Positions 8,825 through 17,255 of a stretch of DNA of 64,000 nucleotides are shown in pieces (positions within the stretch are counted from its first letter, which is position 1; every line of letters starts with the position of its first letter). This DNA comes from Bacteroidales bacterium (lineage in GTDB: Bacteria > Bacteroidota > Bacteroidia > Bacteroidales > F082), in NCBI GenBank assembly GCA_017539045.1, contig JAFYHS010000010.1, positions 1 through 64,000 of the forward strand, read 5' to 3'. A program made the position numbers and the translations under genes. Below the pieces are notes generated by a model. That model saw only the letters and a list, made by a program, of their open reading frames with translations, did not search any database and was not told the origin of the DNA.

Positions 8825-9391
8825 TTATTTATTCAAAATGGGGTTAGTGAAAATCGGATCGGTTTGGATCACGTTACTCTCATGCAAGGCGCGGTCGAGG
8901 ATACGGATTTCGAACTTCACCGTGTCGTTGGGCGAGAAAGGATTCTGCACCGTGAGCTTGTAGTCCATCGAGCCACTGATGGCCTTGGGCTCTTCTGAGT
9001 CACGAAGCCGTTTGAAGCGGGCGTTGAAGGTCACCGTGTCGTACAACACCAAGGTATCGTCGGGACTGGTCGGCACATGCGGGCTCAGCAATGGCGTCTT
9101 CACAAACACGCCGTTCTCCGATTTCAGGTAGTCGACCACCATATTGTAATAATAGGTATCATGGAAGCCAAACGGCGGCAGGGTATCGCTTTCGTCAAGA
9201 CCCAGGTCGCCGTCGCCATCGGTATAGGAAAACGAGATGATGCCTTCGCCACTGAAAGTGCTGTCGGGGTTCATCAAATAGGTGAAGCCCTCGTATGTGA
9301 TCTTCGGCTCTATGGGGTATTCCACCTGTTTTTGGCAGGCGCATACCACCAACATGAGGGAACATAGCGTTATCAAGGTCCGTTTTTTCAT
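8825..9391 (-). CDS. Hypothetical lipoprotein, first gene of the M1 peptidase operon
   Basis: The start at 9391 is chosen because it opens directly into a lipoprotein signal (MKKRTLITLCSLMLVVCACQ). The reading frame extends 24 codons further upstream but without signal-like sequence. The mature protein of about 170 residues has an aspartate/glycine-rich stretch (SYTDGDGDLGLDESD) that could bind calcium. It then has beta-rich sequence ending in IRILDRALHESNVIQTDPI. Such DGDGDLG-containing lipoproteins are common in Bacteroidota and uncharacterised. It lies 10 bp upstream of the M1 aminopeptidase gene and is presumably co-transcribed with it. Confidence 0.75.
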   Translation of the reverse strand: MKKRTLITLCSLMLVVCACQKQVEYPIEPKITYEGFTYLMNPDSTFSGEGIISFSYTDGDGDLGLDESDTLPPFGFHDTYYYNMVVDYLKSENGVFVKTPLLSPHVPTSPDDTLVLYDTVTFNARFKRLRDSEEPKAISGSMDYKLTVQNPFSPNDTVKFEIRILDRALHESNVIQTDPIFTNPILNK

Positions 9392-9540
9392 CACTTTCGT
9401 TTTAGGCGGTAAAAATACGAAAATTTTGGCTATGGGGAACGTCCCCAATAAGATAATCATCAACTATAATGATATTGCTGATTTACAGCGTATTAGCTAT
9501 TTTTACTCGAAAAAATATCGTGGAAAAGTGTGGAAAAGTG

Positions 9541-9569
9541 TTGACACATTCACATTTTTTGTATCTTTG
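9541..9569 (+). promoter_or_regulatory. Bacteroidota promoter for the Zeta-type gene
   Basis: A -33 TTG (9541-9543) and a -7 TATCTTTG (9562-9569) are separated by 18 bp, close to the phylum consensus. A tandem 10-bp direct repeat TGGAAAAGTG lies immediately upstream at 9521-9540 and could be an operator for autoregulation. That last point is inference. Confidence 0.65.
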
Positions 9570-9624
9570 CAGCGTGATTTGGCACGATATATGCCATCAC
9601 AAAAACGAGCAGAACCATAATTTG

Positions 9625-10218
9625 ATGCCGAGTTTATATATCATATCAGGTTGCAATGGAGCAGGTAAGACGACCGCTTCCTTGACTGTTTTGCCAGAGA
9701 CGCTGCAGTGCAAGGAGTTCGTCAACTGCGACGAGATCGCCAAGGGTCTGTCGCCGCTCAACCCCGACGGCGCCAAGGTCGCCGCTGGCCGCCTGATGCT
9801 CTCGCGCATCAAGAAACTTATCGCTGACAAAGAAGACTTTGCCATCGAGACCACCTTGGCCGCCAAATCCTACCACGCCCTCATCAACAAGGCACGTCAG
9901 GAAGGCTACAAAGCCAGCCTCATCTACTTCTGGCTGCAGAGCCCCGACCTGGCCATCCAACGCGTTGCAGAGCGCGTGAAACACGGCGGTCATCATGTGG
10001 ACGACAGTATCATCCGCAGACGCTACAGAGCAGGCATCAAGAACTTGTTTCATCTTTACTGCCCCGTCGTTGACTACTTCCTGTTCATCGACAACAGCAT
10101 TATGCCCTCTGAAGTGATTGCCGAAGGTAGCATCAAATCCATTAAGTTTTACAACGAAGAAAAATTCAAAAAGATCAGACAATATGACAACAGTAACAGT
10201 GAATGCCAAGAAGAATGA
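9625..10218 (+). CDS. Zeta-toxin-family P-loop kinase
   Basis: The start at 9625 gives the family opening MPSLYIISG followed by the Walker A motif GCNGAGKTT (residues 9-17). The conserved NCDE (34-37) and FAIETTL (72-78) segments and the arginine-rich RRRYRAGI lid near residue 130 follow. The product has 197 residues. Zeta toxins of other bacteria phosphorylate UDP-N-acetylglucosamine and block cell wall synthesis. For this chromosomal Bacteroidota branch the substrate is not established. No epsilon-like antitoxin precedes it. Instead a small gene overlaps its 3' end by 35 bp. Toxin function is inferred from family and arrangement, not proven. Confidence 0.85.
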   Translation: MPSLYIISGCNGAGKTTASLTVLPETLQCKEFVNCDEIAKGLSPLNPDGAKVAAGRLMLSRIKKLIADKEDFAIETTLAAKSYHALINKARQEGYKASLIYFWLQSPDLAIQRVAERVKHGGHHVDDSIIRRRYRAGIKNLFHLYCPVVDYFLFIDNSIMPSEVIAEGSIKSIKFYNEEKFKKIRQYDNSNSECQEE

Positions 10219-10384
10219 AGTTTCGTCCTTCACCAAGAAATTGATGAGCGGCCTCGACCTCTCGATGCAACGCTTGCTTACCATGCGTTGCCGCCATAAC
10301 GGCACCTTCTGCTTCTGCGATGCAGATGGCAACATCTACACCGTGAAAGCCAAGGAAGTCAGAGCCATGATGGAACAGGAATAA
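10184..10384 (+). CDS. Small protein paired with the Zeta-type kinase (candidate antitoxin)
   Basis: This encodes 66 residues starting MTTVTVNAKKNEVSSFTKK, in a different frame from the Zeta-type gene and overlapping its last 35 bp. The body has a helical stretch (LDLSMQRLLTMRC) followed by a short beta-hairpin-like segment (FCFCDADGNIYTVKAKEV). The overlap implies translational coupling. A strong hairpin terminator follows 24 bp after the stop, so the two genes form a self-contained transcript. I know of no named family for it. The antitoxin role is inference from position, size and coupling. Confidence 0.6.
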   Translation: MTTVTVNAKKNEVSSFTKKLMSGLDLSMQRLLTMRCRHNGTFCFCDADGNIYTVKAKEVRAMMEQE

Positions 10385-10407
10385 TCTCCTGCATCACATA
10401 GAACCTC

Positions 10408-10449
10408 AACCACGACTTGCAGCATCGTGCTGCGAATCGTGGTTTTTTC
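10408..10449 (+). terminator. Intrinsic terminator of the Zeta-type operon
   Basis: The outer stem AACCACGA/TCGTGGTT encloses an inner stem GCAGCA/TGCTGC and is followed by a T run. It ends two bases before the promoter element of the fucosidase gene. Confidence 0.85.
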
Positions 10450-10450
10450 G

Positions 10451-10458
10451 TATCTTTG
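10451..10458 (+). promoter_or_regulatory. Bacteroidota -7 element for the fucosidase gene
   Basis: TATCTTTG matches TAnnTTTG perfectly and lies 21 bp upstream of the fucosidase ATG, directly after the preceding terminator. Confidence 0.65.
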
Positions 10459-10478
10459 GCGCATTAAAATCCCATCTC

Positions 10479-11948
10479 ATGAAGAAAAAAGCATTACTCC
10501 TCTTTTTAATAGGCCTCTTCTGCGCTCCTACTTTCGCACAAACCGATGACCAACTCCCTGAAACCGACCCCGTTATCACCAACCGCATCAGCCAATGGCA
10601 GGATCTGAAGTTTGGCTTCATGATGCACTGGGGCATCTATGCCCAATGGGAAGTGGTGGAGTCGTGGTCCATCTGCAACGAGCCTTGGATCAACCGCGAT
10701 GGCGCCGATTATTACAAATACAAGACTGATTATCAAAACCTTAACAAAACATTTTACCCGAAGAACTTCGACCCTTCAAAATGGGCCGATGCCGCCAAAA
10801 ACGCGGGCATGAAGTACGTCGTCTTCACCACGAAACATCACGACGGCTTCTGCATGTTCGATACCAAGGAGACCTCCTACTCCACTGTCGACCCGAGCTG
10901 CCCATTTTCCAAGAATCCAAAAGCCGATATCACTGGTGCAGTGGTAGATGCCTTCCGTGCCAAAGGTTTTTGGACCGGCCTCTACTTCTCCAAGCCCGAC
11001 TGGCACTGTGACGACTACTGGGCACACGAATGGGCCACCCCCGACCGCAACGTCAACTATGACCCGACCGTCATGCCTGAACGTTTCGAGAAATACAAGC
11101 AATTCACCCACAGACAGATACGCGAACTCACCCATAACTATGGCGACATCGACATCCTGTGGCTGGACGGTGGCTGGGTGCGTCCCGAATGGAGTGTAAA
11201 CGAAGAAACGCGCCCCTGGCTCGGCTGCCAAGGCTATATCCAAGACATCGACATGCCCACAGTGGCTAAAATAGCCCGTGAGAACAATCCCGACCTTATC
11301 ATTGTGGACCGCTCGGTAGGTGGCAAATACGAGAACTACCAAACCCCAGAGCAACAAGTGCCCGACTCACTTCTGTCCTATCCTTGGGAAACCTGTATGT
11401 CGATGGGTAACTCGTGGTCGTATGTCTCGACGGACCAATACAAAAGCACCAACAAACTCATCCACCTTTTGTGCGACATCGTGGCCAAAGGCGGTAACTT
11501 CCTCCTTAACGTAGGCCCCGATGCCGATGGCAACCTGCCCGACACGGCACTGCTCCGCATGAAGGAAATCGGCGAATGGATGCAGGTGAACGGTGAAGCC
11601 ATCTATGGGACACGCCCCATCTATCCCTTTACATACGGTAAGTTCCGCTTCACGCAAAAGGGCGACAAGGTTTATGCTATTTTCCTCTTGGATGAACAGG
11701 AAAGCCCTGTGCCCAATTTGTATTGGTTCGATTCCAAAGGAATGCCCGAATTAAAAACAGGAAAAATCAAGATTCTGGGAAGCAATAAAACAGCTACTTT
11801 GAGCCTCAAAAGCGGTTCAAAAGACCTAGACTATTACAGTCCCACCTATCAAATCGAAATCCCAAACAATTATCTGTTCGAGATGCCTCACGCGGTGGTG
11901 TTTGAAATGCGCCGTGGCAAAGCGGAAATCACCCCACAACGATATTAA
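10479..11948 (+). CDS. Secreted alpha-L-fucosidase, GH29
   Basis: GH29 enzymes release alpha-linked L-fucose from glycans by a retaining mechanism. The signal peptide is [20 protein letters not shown] with Gln next. Family landmarks are [15 protein letters not shown] near residue 45, [13 protein letters not shown] near 114-126, and [11 protein letters not shown], where Asp230 is the likely nucleophile. The length of 489 residues fits a catalytic barrel plus a C-terminal beta domain, and no sorting domain is present. It therefore probably acts in the periplasm on oligosaccharides imported from mucin or plant glycans. Its last 20 bp overlap the 3' end of the convergent leuS gene. Confidence 0.93.
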   Translation: MKKKALLLFLIGLFCAPTFAQTDDQLPETDPVITNRISQWQDLKFGFMMHWGIYAQWEVVESWSICNEPWINRDGADYYKYKTDYQNLNKTFYPKNFDPSKWADAAKNAGMKYVVFTTKHHDGFCMFDTKETSYSTVDPSCPFSKNPKADITGAVVDAFRAKGFWTGLYFSKPDWHCDDYWAHEWATPDRNVNYDPTVMPERFEKYKQFTHRQIRELTHNYGDIDILWLDGGWVRPEWSVNEETRPWLGCQGYIQDIDMPTVAKIARENNPDLIIVDRSVGGKYENYQTPEQQVPDSLLSYPWETCMSMGNSWSYVSTDQYKSTNKLIHLLCDIVAKGGNFLLNVGPDADGNLPDTALLRMKEIGEWMQVNGEAIYGTRPIYPFTYGKFRFTQKGDKVYAIFLLDEQESPVPNLYWFDSKGMPELKTGKIKILGSNKTATLSLKSGSKDLDYYSPTYQIEIPNNYLFEMPHAVVFEMRRGKAEITPQRY

Positions 11949-14900
11949 CAATCTTCTTCGGCACGTAGATGACCTTGCGGACCTGCTTGCCTTCAATCCA
12001 TTTGGCGGCTTCGGGGGCGGCGAGCACGGCGGCTTGCACCTCGTCGGCATTCATCGTGACAGGCAGTTCCATATTGAAACGCATCTTACCATTGAAGCTA
12101 ATGGGGTAGTTAAAGCTGTTTTCCATCGTCTTACTCTCGTCGTAAGCGGGGAATGCTGCGTTCACCACCGAGGTCTCATGGCCAAGCAGATGCCACAGCT
12201 CCTCGGCGATATGCGGTGCGTAAGGTGAAATCATCACCGTCAAAGGCTCAAGAATCTCACGTTTGTTGCACTTCATGTCGGCCAGTTCGTTGACGCAGAT
12301 CATGAAGGCCGAAACAACCGTGTTGAACGAGATGCTCTCGATGCCCTCCTCTTCCTTCTTGATGAGTTTGTGCAGGCTCTTCAACTCAGGCGCAGTGGCG
12401 GGTTCATTGCTGACGCAAAACTCGTTGTTCTCGTTGTGGAACAGCCTCCAGAACTTGCGCACAAAACGGAAAGTGCCTTCGATACCCTGCGTATCCCAGG
12501 GCTTCGACTGCTCCAAAGGACCGAGGAACATCTCATAGAGACGCAGCGTGTCGGCACCGTATTTCTCTACGAGGTCGTCAGGATTTTGCACATTATACTT
12601 CGATTTCGACATCTTCTCCACCTCGTTACCGCAGACATAGATGTCGTTGCCGTCCTTGTCTTTCTCAAAGATGAACTTGGCATCCTTAAGGTCGTCGCGC
12701 CATTGGCAGAACTCGGCCACATCAAGGATGTCGTTGTGCACCATGTTGATGTCCACATGGATCGGATCGCTAAACAGTTCGCGGTCCTTCATGTTCTTGG
12801 AGATGAACAACGGCACCGACGGAAGCGGAGCGCCATCCTCGAATACGGGAACTTCCTTGCCTGCAACAAGGTCTTTGATCTTCTGTTCGACCTTGTCGGT
12901 GCCATACATATAATCTCTCACGACATCAATGATAGGCACCAAAAGGAGCTTGTATCCCTTTTCTTTAGCATAATCCTTCCAAGGCTCAGCCACCTTCTCG
13001 AGGTTACCCATACGGTTAATCTCGATGAGGATGCCCTTCTCGGGGCAGAAGAAGTCGAAACGACGACGACCATCCTTGAAGTCCTTCTCAAACTTCACGC
13101 CCATGCGGTTGTCCTTGATGAGCTGCCACACGCCATACTCACATAACTTCTCCATGTTGGCACGATAGGCAAAGCTGGAACGGCCTTGGATCATGCCCTG
13201 GTTAATCATCCTTTGGAAAGGTTCGTCTTTGCACGAAAGACCAAGGTCGTGAAGGAACTTGCACCAGAAGCGGCTGTAAATCAAGTGGCCAGTGGCATGT
13301 TCGGCGCCACCGATATAAAGGTCGACGTTCTGCCAATAGTCGTTGGCTTCGCGGCTGAAGTATTCCTTGTCGTTGTGCGGGTCCTCATAGCGGAAATAGT
13401 AACCACTGGAACCAGCAAAGCCAGGCATGGTGTTGGTCTCGATGGGATAGCCTTCCTCGGTGACCCAGTTCGTGGCACGAGCCAAAGGCGGCTCACCCGT
13501 CTCGGTAGGCTTATATTCGCTGATGGCAGGCAACTCAAGCGGCAGCTTCGACTCGTCCATGGCGTAAGGCATGCCGTCCTTGTAGTAGATTGGGAAAGGC
13601 TCGCCCCAATAACGCTGGCGGCTGAAGATGGCATCGCGCAGGCGGTAGTTGGTCTTGCCTGTGCCGACACCCAGTTTCTCCAGTTCTTCAATCATGCGCT
13701 CGATGGCTTTCTTCACGCTCAGGCCGTTGAGGAAGCCCGAGTTGACCAGCTCGCCGTCCTTGGCATCGAAGCTCTCCTCCCAAGTGGAAGGATCGGTGGC
13801 TTCGGTGCCGGGTTTCTTCACCACTTGGATGATGGGCAGGTTGAAATGACGGGCAAAGGCGAAGTCACGGCTGTCGTGGGCAGGCACGGCCATGATGGCA
13901 CCCGTACCGTAACCCATCAGCACGTAATCGGCAATCCAAATAGGCAACTTAGCACCCGTGATGGGGTTGACACCATAGGCACCCGTGAAGGCACCACTCA
14001 CCTTACGGACTTCAGCCATACGCTCACGCTCACTGCGGTTCTTGGTGCGGGTAATGTATTCCTCTACCTCGGTGCGTTGCTCAGGCGTGGTGATTTCCTT
14101 TACCAGCTCATGCTCGGGAGCCAGCACCATGAAAGTCGTGCCGAACAAGGTATCGGCACGAGTGGTGAACACTTCTAAATCGATATCTTTACCGTCAACC
14201 TTGAAGATAACGGAAGCGCCCATCGACTTACCGATCCAGTTGCGCTGCAGATCCTTCACCGATTCGCTCCAGTCCACGGTTTCAAGGCCTTGAAGCAGGC
14301 GGTCAGCATAAGCGGTGATACGGAGTTGCCACTGCTTCATCGACTTTCGCTCCACGGGGAAGCCGCCACGCACCGAGAGGCCGTCGGCCACCTCGTCGTT
14401 AGCAAGCACCGTACCCAAGCCCGGGCACCAGTTTACCATGGCCTCAGCTTGATAGGCCAAGCGGTAGTTCATCAGCACCTCTTGTTGTTGCTTCTCGCTC
14501 ATCGCCTTCCATTCAGCGGCGGTGAAACTCAGCGGTTTGCTCTCAGCCACGTTGAGGCCTTCCGTACCTTTTTCCTCGAAGCGGGCAATCAGCTTACTGA
14601 TAGGTTGGGCTTTCTGACAACCGTAGCAGTAGAACGAGTTGAACAGTTGGAGGAAGGTCCATTGTGTCCACTTGTAGTAGCTAGGCTCGCAGGTGCGCAC
14701 TTCGCGGTCCCAGTCGTAGCAGAAACCGATCTTGTCCATCTGTTCGCGGTAGCGGTTGATGTTCTTCTCGGTCGTCACGGCAGGGTGAGTACCCGTTTGG
14801 ATGGCATATTGCTCAGCGGGCAGACCATAGGCGTCGTATCCCATGGGATGCAGCACATTGAAGCCTTTCAGCCTTTTATATCTAGCATAAATATCCGAGG

Positions 14901-15069
14901 CAATATAGCCCAAGGGGTGACCGACATGCAGTCCCGCGCCCGAAGGATACGGGAACATGTCCAAGACATAAAACTTGGGCTTGCTGTGGTCGATGTCGAC
15001 CTTATAAATTTTGTTGTCGCGCCAGTATTGCTGCCACTTCTTTTCGATTTCGGTAAAATTGTAATCCAT
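11929..15069 (-). CDS. leuS: Leucine--tRNA ligase with an inserted DUF559-like domain
   Basis: LeuRS charges tRNA-Leu and edits mischarged tRNA. HIGH appears as HVGH (48-51). The CP1 editing domain spans about 270-470 and includes [13 protein letters not shown] (302-314) and [16 protein letters not shown] (388-403). KMSKS is intact at 819-823 and the C-terminal anticodon-binding region follows. The protein has 1046 residues, roughly 100 more than Bacteroidota relatives. The excess is a block of about 100-115 residues between AYR (634-636) and PLFISKN (753-759), just before KMSKS, where bacterial LeuRS normally carries its leucine-specific domain. The catalytic motifs are intact, so the enzyme should be active. 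A TATTTTTG promoter element lies at 15108-15115. Confidence 0.96.
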   Translation of the reverse strand: MDYNFTEIEKKWQQYWRDNKIYKVDIDHSKPKFYVLDMFPYPSGAGLHVGHPLGYIASDIYARYKRLKGFNVLHPMGYDAYGLPAEQYAIQTGTHPAVTTEKNINRYREQMDKIGFCYDWDREVRTCEPSYYKWTQWTFLQLFNSFYCYGCQKAQPISKLIARFEEKGTEGLNVAESKPLSFTAAEWKAMSEKQQQEVLMNYRLAYQAEAMVNWCPGLGTVLANDEVADGLSVRGGFPVERKSMKQWQLRITAYADRLLQGLETVDWSESVKDLQRNWIGKSMGASVIFKVDGKDIDLEVFTTRADTLFGTTFMVLAPEHELVKEITTPEQRTEVEEYITRTKNRSERERMAEVRKVSGAFTGAYGVNPITGAKLPIWIADYVLMGYGTGAIMAVPAHDSRDFAFARHFNLPIIQVVKKPGTEATDPSTWEESFDAKDGELVNSGFLNGLSVKKAIERMIEELEKLGVGTGKTNYRLRDAIFSRQRYWGEPFPIYYKDGMPYAMDESKLPLELPAISEYKPTETGEPPLARATNWVTEEGYPIETNTMPGFAGSSGYYFRYEDPHNDKEYFSREANDYWQNVDLYIGGAEHATGHLIYSRFWCKFLHDLGLSCKDEPFQRMINQGMIQGRSSFAYRANMEKLCEYGVWQLIKDNRMGVKFEKDFKDGRRRFDFFCPEKGILIEINRMGNLEKVAEPWKDYAKEKGYKLLLVPIIDVVRDYMYGTDKVEQKIKDLVAGKEVPVFEDGAPLPSVPLFISKNMKDRELFSDPIHVDINMVHNDILDVAEFCQWRDDLKDAKFIFEKDKDGNDIYVCGNEVEKMSKSKYNVQNPDDLVEKYGADTLRLYEMFLGPLEQSKPWDTQGIEGTFRFVRKFWRLFHNENNEFCVSNEPATAPELKSLHKLIKKEEEGIESISFNTVVSAFMICVNELADMKCNKREILEPLTVMISPYAPHIAEELWHLLGHETSVVNAAFPAYDESKTMENSFNYPISFNGKMRFNMELPVTMNADEVQAAVLAAPEAAKWIEGKQVRKVIYVPKKIVNIVVG
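12850..13161 (-). other. DUF559 / Vsr-like PD-(D/E)XK domain inserted in LeuRS (residues ~637-740)
   Basis: The inserted segment reads like a DUF559 endonuclease domain. It has an N-terminal helix with an acidic residue ([16 protein letters not shown]), then MGVKFEKDF, then the core strands [19 protein letters not shown] (Asp672, Glu683, Asn685). A helix ([20 protein letters not shown]) and a tail helix ([11 protein letters not shown]) follow. DUF559 proteins typically show VDFYCPE followed by LVIELDG at the same spacing, so the match covers motif order and spacing. The third acidic position is Asn here, so the nuclease may be inactive and serve as an RNA- or DNA-binding module. The assignment is by eye and needs a profile or structure search. 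Confidence 0.7.
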
Positions 15070-15107
15070 ATAATAGCGATGTTATTTGCTGTTTCTGAAA
15101 GAAACTG

Positions 15108-15115
15108 CAAAAATA
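15108..15115 (-). promoter_or_regulatory. Bacteroidota -7 element for leuS
   Basis: On the minus strand this reads TATTTTTG, 38 bp upstream of the leuS ATG. No clear -33 TTG is visible. Confidence 0.5.
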
Positions 15116-15158
15116 GGGAATTTTGGAATTAGTTAGATGAAAAATAAAAGAAAGACCG

Positions 15159-15192
15159 AACCCCAGTGCTTTACTTGCAAAGCCCTGGGGTT
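15159..15192 (-). terminator. Hairpin upstream of leuS
   Basis: An 8-bp inverted repeat AACCCCAG/CTGGGGTT lies between the lipoprotein gene 15360-16073 and leuS, both on the minus strand. It may insulate leuS from upstream transcription. There is no long T run, so terminator strength is uncertain. Confidence 0.4.
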
Positions 15193-15247
15193 ATTTATGG
15201 GTATTGGGAGGAGGAAATGGCGGATTAAAATAGAAGAAGGAAAAGAG

Positions 15248-15287
15248 TTTGTGCCAAAACCACGATGTTTTCCGGTTTTGGCACAAA
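15248..15287. repeat. Perfect 14-bp inverted repeat
   Basis: TTTGTGCCAAAACC and GGTTTTGGCACAAA flank a 12-nt spacer. It lies 73 bp downstream of the stop of the minus-strand lipoprotein gene and could be its terminator or a protein-binding palindrome. No adjacent T tract is seen on the minus strand. Confidence 0.6.
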
Positions 15288-15359
15288 GAAAATAAAGTCA
15301 AGATTTAATTGGCAGAGTTTTTACTCCGCAGATTTTATGACTCCATTTCAAAAGTACAT

Positions 15360-16073
15360 TCATTGAAGGGTTTTCAACAGTGAATACATGGCGTTCTTAT
15401 CGACGTCGCCTCTACTATCATAAGGCAAATATGCAACCAACCAATAATTCACATTTTGCAGTGTTAACGCAATAGCCATTGTCGAAGTACTTGCATTCAA
15501 ACCATTTCTATAATAAAAAACATCATCATCATATCCAATTACATCATACCTTTCCCCAAGAAAATCAGCCAATTCCGTAGTATATGCTGATTTTACGCCC
15601 ACTCCATACGAAGTAACACAATCATTATCGTCCAACAACACCAACAAAATGGGGGCATTTATTGAATAATTATTGTATCCTATACTTCCATTATTTGTAC
15701 TATTTGGAGTCCCATACTTTGAAACCACCGAACTTTTCGCCTCACCAAATCTAATATTTGGCTCGTGATACAGGTTACTTTGTGGAGAAACGGTAACCGT
15801 GAAAACTCTATTATCGTCTTCAGAGCTGAGTCTAATGGTTGTTTTTCCAACGTATTGTGCGGTAATTTTTCCAGAGCCCGACACTTTCGCGTGATACTCA
15901 TTTGCACTTGAGTAGGTGATTGGGTTATCACATTGCGCAGAAATCTGATAGGTTTCTCCATGATGTAACGTTGTTGAGGTAGTTGAAAGTGTAATGAGTT
16001 TCTCTTTCTTACAACCCGTGAATGAAATAGCAAGCATGGCCATCAACACAAATGAAAGTTTTCGCATAAGCAT
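15360..16073 (-). CDS. Hypothetical lipoprotein with a bacterial Ig-like (Big_2-type) domain
   Basis: The start at 16073 (MLMRK) is chosen because GGGAGGG lies just upstream and a lipoprotein signal follows directly (lipobox FTGC). An ATG six bases later is equally possible. The frame is open 45 codons further upstream, but that part runs through the palindromic region and looks non-coding. Residues about 25-95 (ITLSTTSTTLHHGETYQI, then GSGKITAQYVGKTTIRL) have the rhythm of a Big_2 domain. The remaining ~140 residues, rich in Asn, Ser and Tyr, are not recognised. The gene is AT-rich relative to leuS and ruvB on either side. Function is unknown; a surface or periplasmic role is inferred from the lipoprotein signal. 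Confidence 0.75.
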   Translation of the reverse strand: MLMRKLSFVLMAMLAISFTGCKKEKLITLSTTSTTLHHGETYQISAQCDNPITYSSANEYHAKVSGSGKITAQYVGKTTIRLSSEDDNRVFTVTVSPQSNLYHEPNIRFGEAKSSVVSKYGTPNSTNNGSIGYNNYSINAPILLVLLDDNDCVTSYGVGVKSAYTTELADFLGERYDVIGYDDDVFYYRNGLNASTSTMAIALTLQNVNYWLVAYLPYDSRGDVDKNAMYSLLKTLQ

Positions 16074-16147
16074 GTCTTTTTCGCCCTCCCAGTCCCCAAA
16101 AGTGCAGGGGAATCCTTTGTTTCCCCAATTAGTTGATACAACAAAAG

Positions 16148-16296
16148 AAGCGTGGAACTGACTATGCCACGCTTTGAATCGTAGGTCGTAGGAATACCTA
16201 TAGCACAAACATAGATAGTAGCCCCACGCTAGACGTGAGAAACCACTATGCTATCTTCTGCGCTATATTCGTAAATTTCCTACGTTTACGATTCAA
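16148..16296. repeat. Long imperfect palindrome / structured intergenic element
   Basis: Two stacked structures are visible. A hairpin AAGCGTGG (16148-16155)/CCACGCTT (16167-16174) comes first. A much longer pair of arms follows: TTGAATCGTA with CGTAGGAA and TATAGC between 16174 and 16204, matched by GCTATA, TTCCTACG and TACGATTCAA between 16262 and 16296. The interior holds another short hairpin (CACG/CGTG at 16225-16237). The whole could be a structured RNA, a small non-autonomous element (MITE-like) or a recombination site. No coding potential is supported here. Confidence 0.6.
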
Positions 16297-16535
16297 AAGA
16301 CAAGCATAACGCTTCTATAAAACGGACTTGGCGCACCAAATCCGAAGGCAAAAATAAAGAAAATACTTGAATACCTATGCAAACTATAGATTTTTTCAAC
16401 TTTTCAAAAAACTATTGCGTTTAATGCAATTAAGACATTGAAACCAAATAACTAAAAACCAATGATATATCCGACAGCAAACGACTACAGTCGACTACAA
16501 GCGTTTAATCAACGGATAACTCTTGATAGGTGGCA
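16297..16535. other. AT-rich intergenic stretch without a recognised gene
   Basis: This part of the gap between the lipoprotein gene and the ORF6N gene is AT-rich and has stop codons in all frames at short intervals. Apart from the palindrome to its left and the promoter-like motif to its right, I see no feature here. Confidence 0.5.
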
Positions 16536-16543
16536 TATCTTTG
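16536..16543 (+). promoter_or_regulatory. Bacteroidota -7 element for the ORF6N gene
   Basis: TATCTTTG lies 29 bp upstream of the ORF6N gene ATG and matches TAnnTTTG. A correctly spaced -33 TTG is not evident. Confidence 0.5.
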
Positions 16544-16571
16544 CTGCGTAATAACTAATTGTAGTATCGCT

Positions 16572-17255
16572 ATGGAAACTCCAAAACCCACTAAAACCAT
16601 CCCAAATGATGTGCAAACAGGAAACATTGAAAACATCAAGAATGTAATCTATGAGATTCGCGGGCAAAAGGTAATGCTTGACCGCGATCTTGCTAGTATC
16701 TACGGGGTAGAGACGAGAACTCTCAACCAAGCAGTCAAACGTAATGCAGACCGATTCCCCGAGGATTTCATGTTCAAATTATCTAAAGAGGAATGGATTG
16801 AAATTGAGCGAATTAGCAATATGTCGTCACAAATTGTGATGACATCGCCACAAAAACGTCCCAAGTCAGCACCTCCTTATGTATTCACCGAACATGGTGC
16901 TGTGATGCTTGCCTCCGTATTACACAGCCCCTGTGCTGTACAAATGAGTGTTATGGTGACAAGGGCATTTATCGCAATGCGAAAGGCCATAGCAACAATG
17001 CTGTCAGTCGACCTAAAAATGGAACAACTTTCCCATAAAGTCGACCAGTTAAACGCCTATATCGAGGAAATACTGCACGACCAGAATGACATCAATGAGC
17101 AACAGGAACAGACTAATCTGGAAATTGCCATACAAATAGAAGCACTCAATGAAGCCCTTGATAAATTAAGGGAAACAAAAGCGCAACCTCGCAAGCGAAT
17201 TGGTTACAAACCTGAAGAAGAAAACCTCAATCAAACAAACTCATCTCTCCCGTAG
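16572..17255 (+). CDS. ORF6N-domain DNA-binding protein
   Basis: The 227-residue product opens with a variable tail. Its ORF6N domain covers about residues 20-110: [20 protein letters not shown], then [21 protein letters not shown], then [19 protein letters not shown]. The C-terminal half is coiled coil ([20 protein letters not shown] and a Glu/Gln-rich stretch). ORF6N proteins derive from phage antirepressor-type DNA-binding proteins and are common as solitary genes in Bacteroidota genomic islands. The role here is unknown. Base composition is AT-rich compared with ruvB, and its 3' end overlaps the convergent ruvB gene by 29 bp. With the adjacent palindrome this suggests horizontal acquisition. 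Confidence 0.88.
   Translation: METPKPTKTIPNDVQTGNIENIKNVIYEIRGQKVMLDRDLASIYGVETRTLNQAVKRNADRFPEDFMFKLSKEEWIEIERISNMSSQIVMTSPQKRPKSAPPYVFTEHGAVMLASVLHSPCAVQMSVMVTRAFIAMRKAIATMLSVDLKMEQLSHKVDQLNAYIEEILHDQNDINEQQEQTNLEIAIQIEALNEALDKLRETKAQPRKRIGYKPEEENLNQTNSSLP

Noticed and set aside
9521..9540. Tandem repeat taken as a possible CRISPR fragment
   Set aside because: It has only two adjacent 10-bp units with no spacers. No cas genes are present in the window.
16074..16208. 45-codon upstream extension of the Big_2-type lipoprotein
   Set aside because: It would put the lipoprotein signal in the middle of the protein and its codons run through the palindromic element. The ATG at 16073 has a purine-rich sequence upstream.
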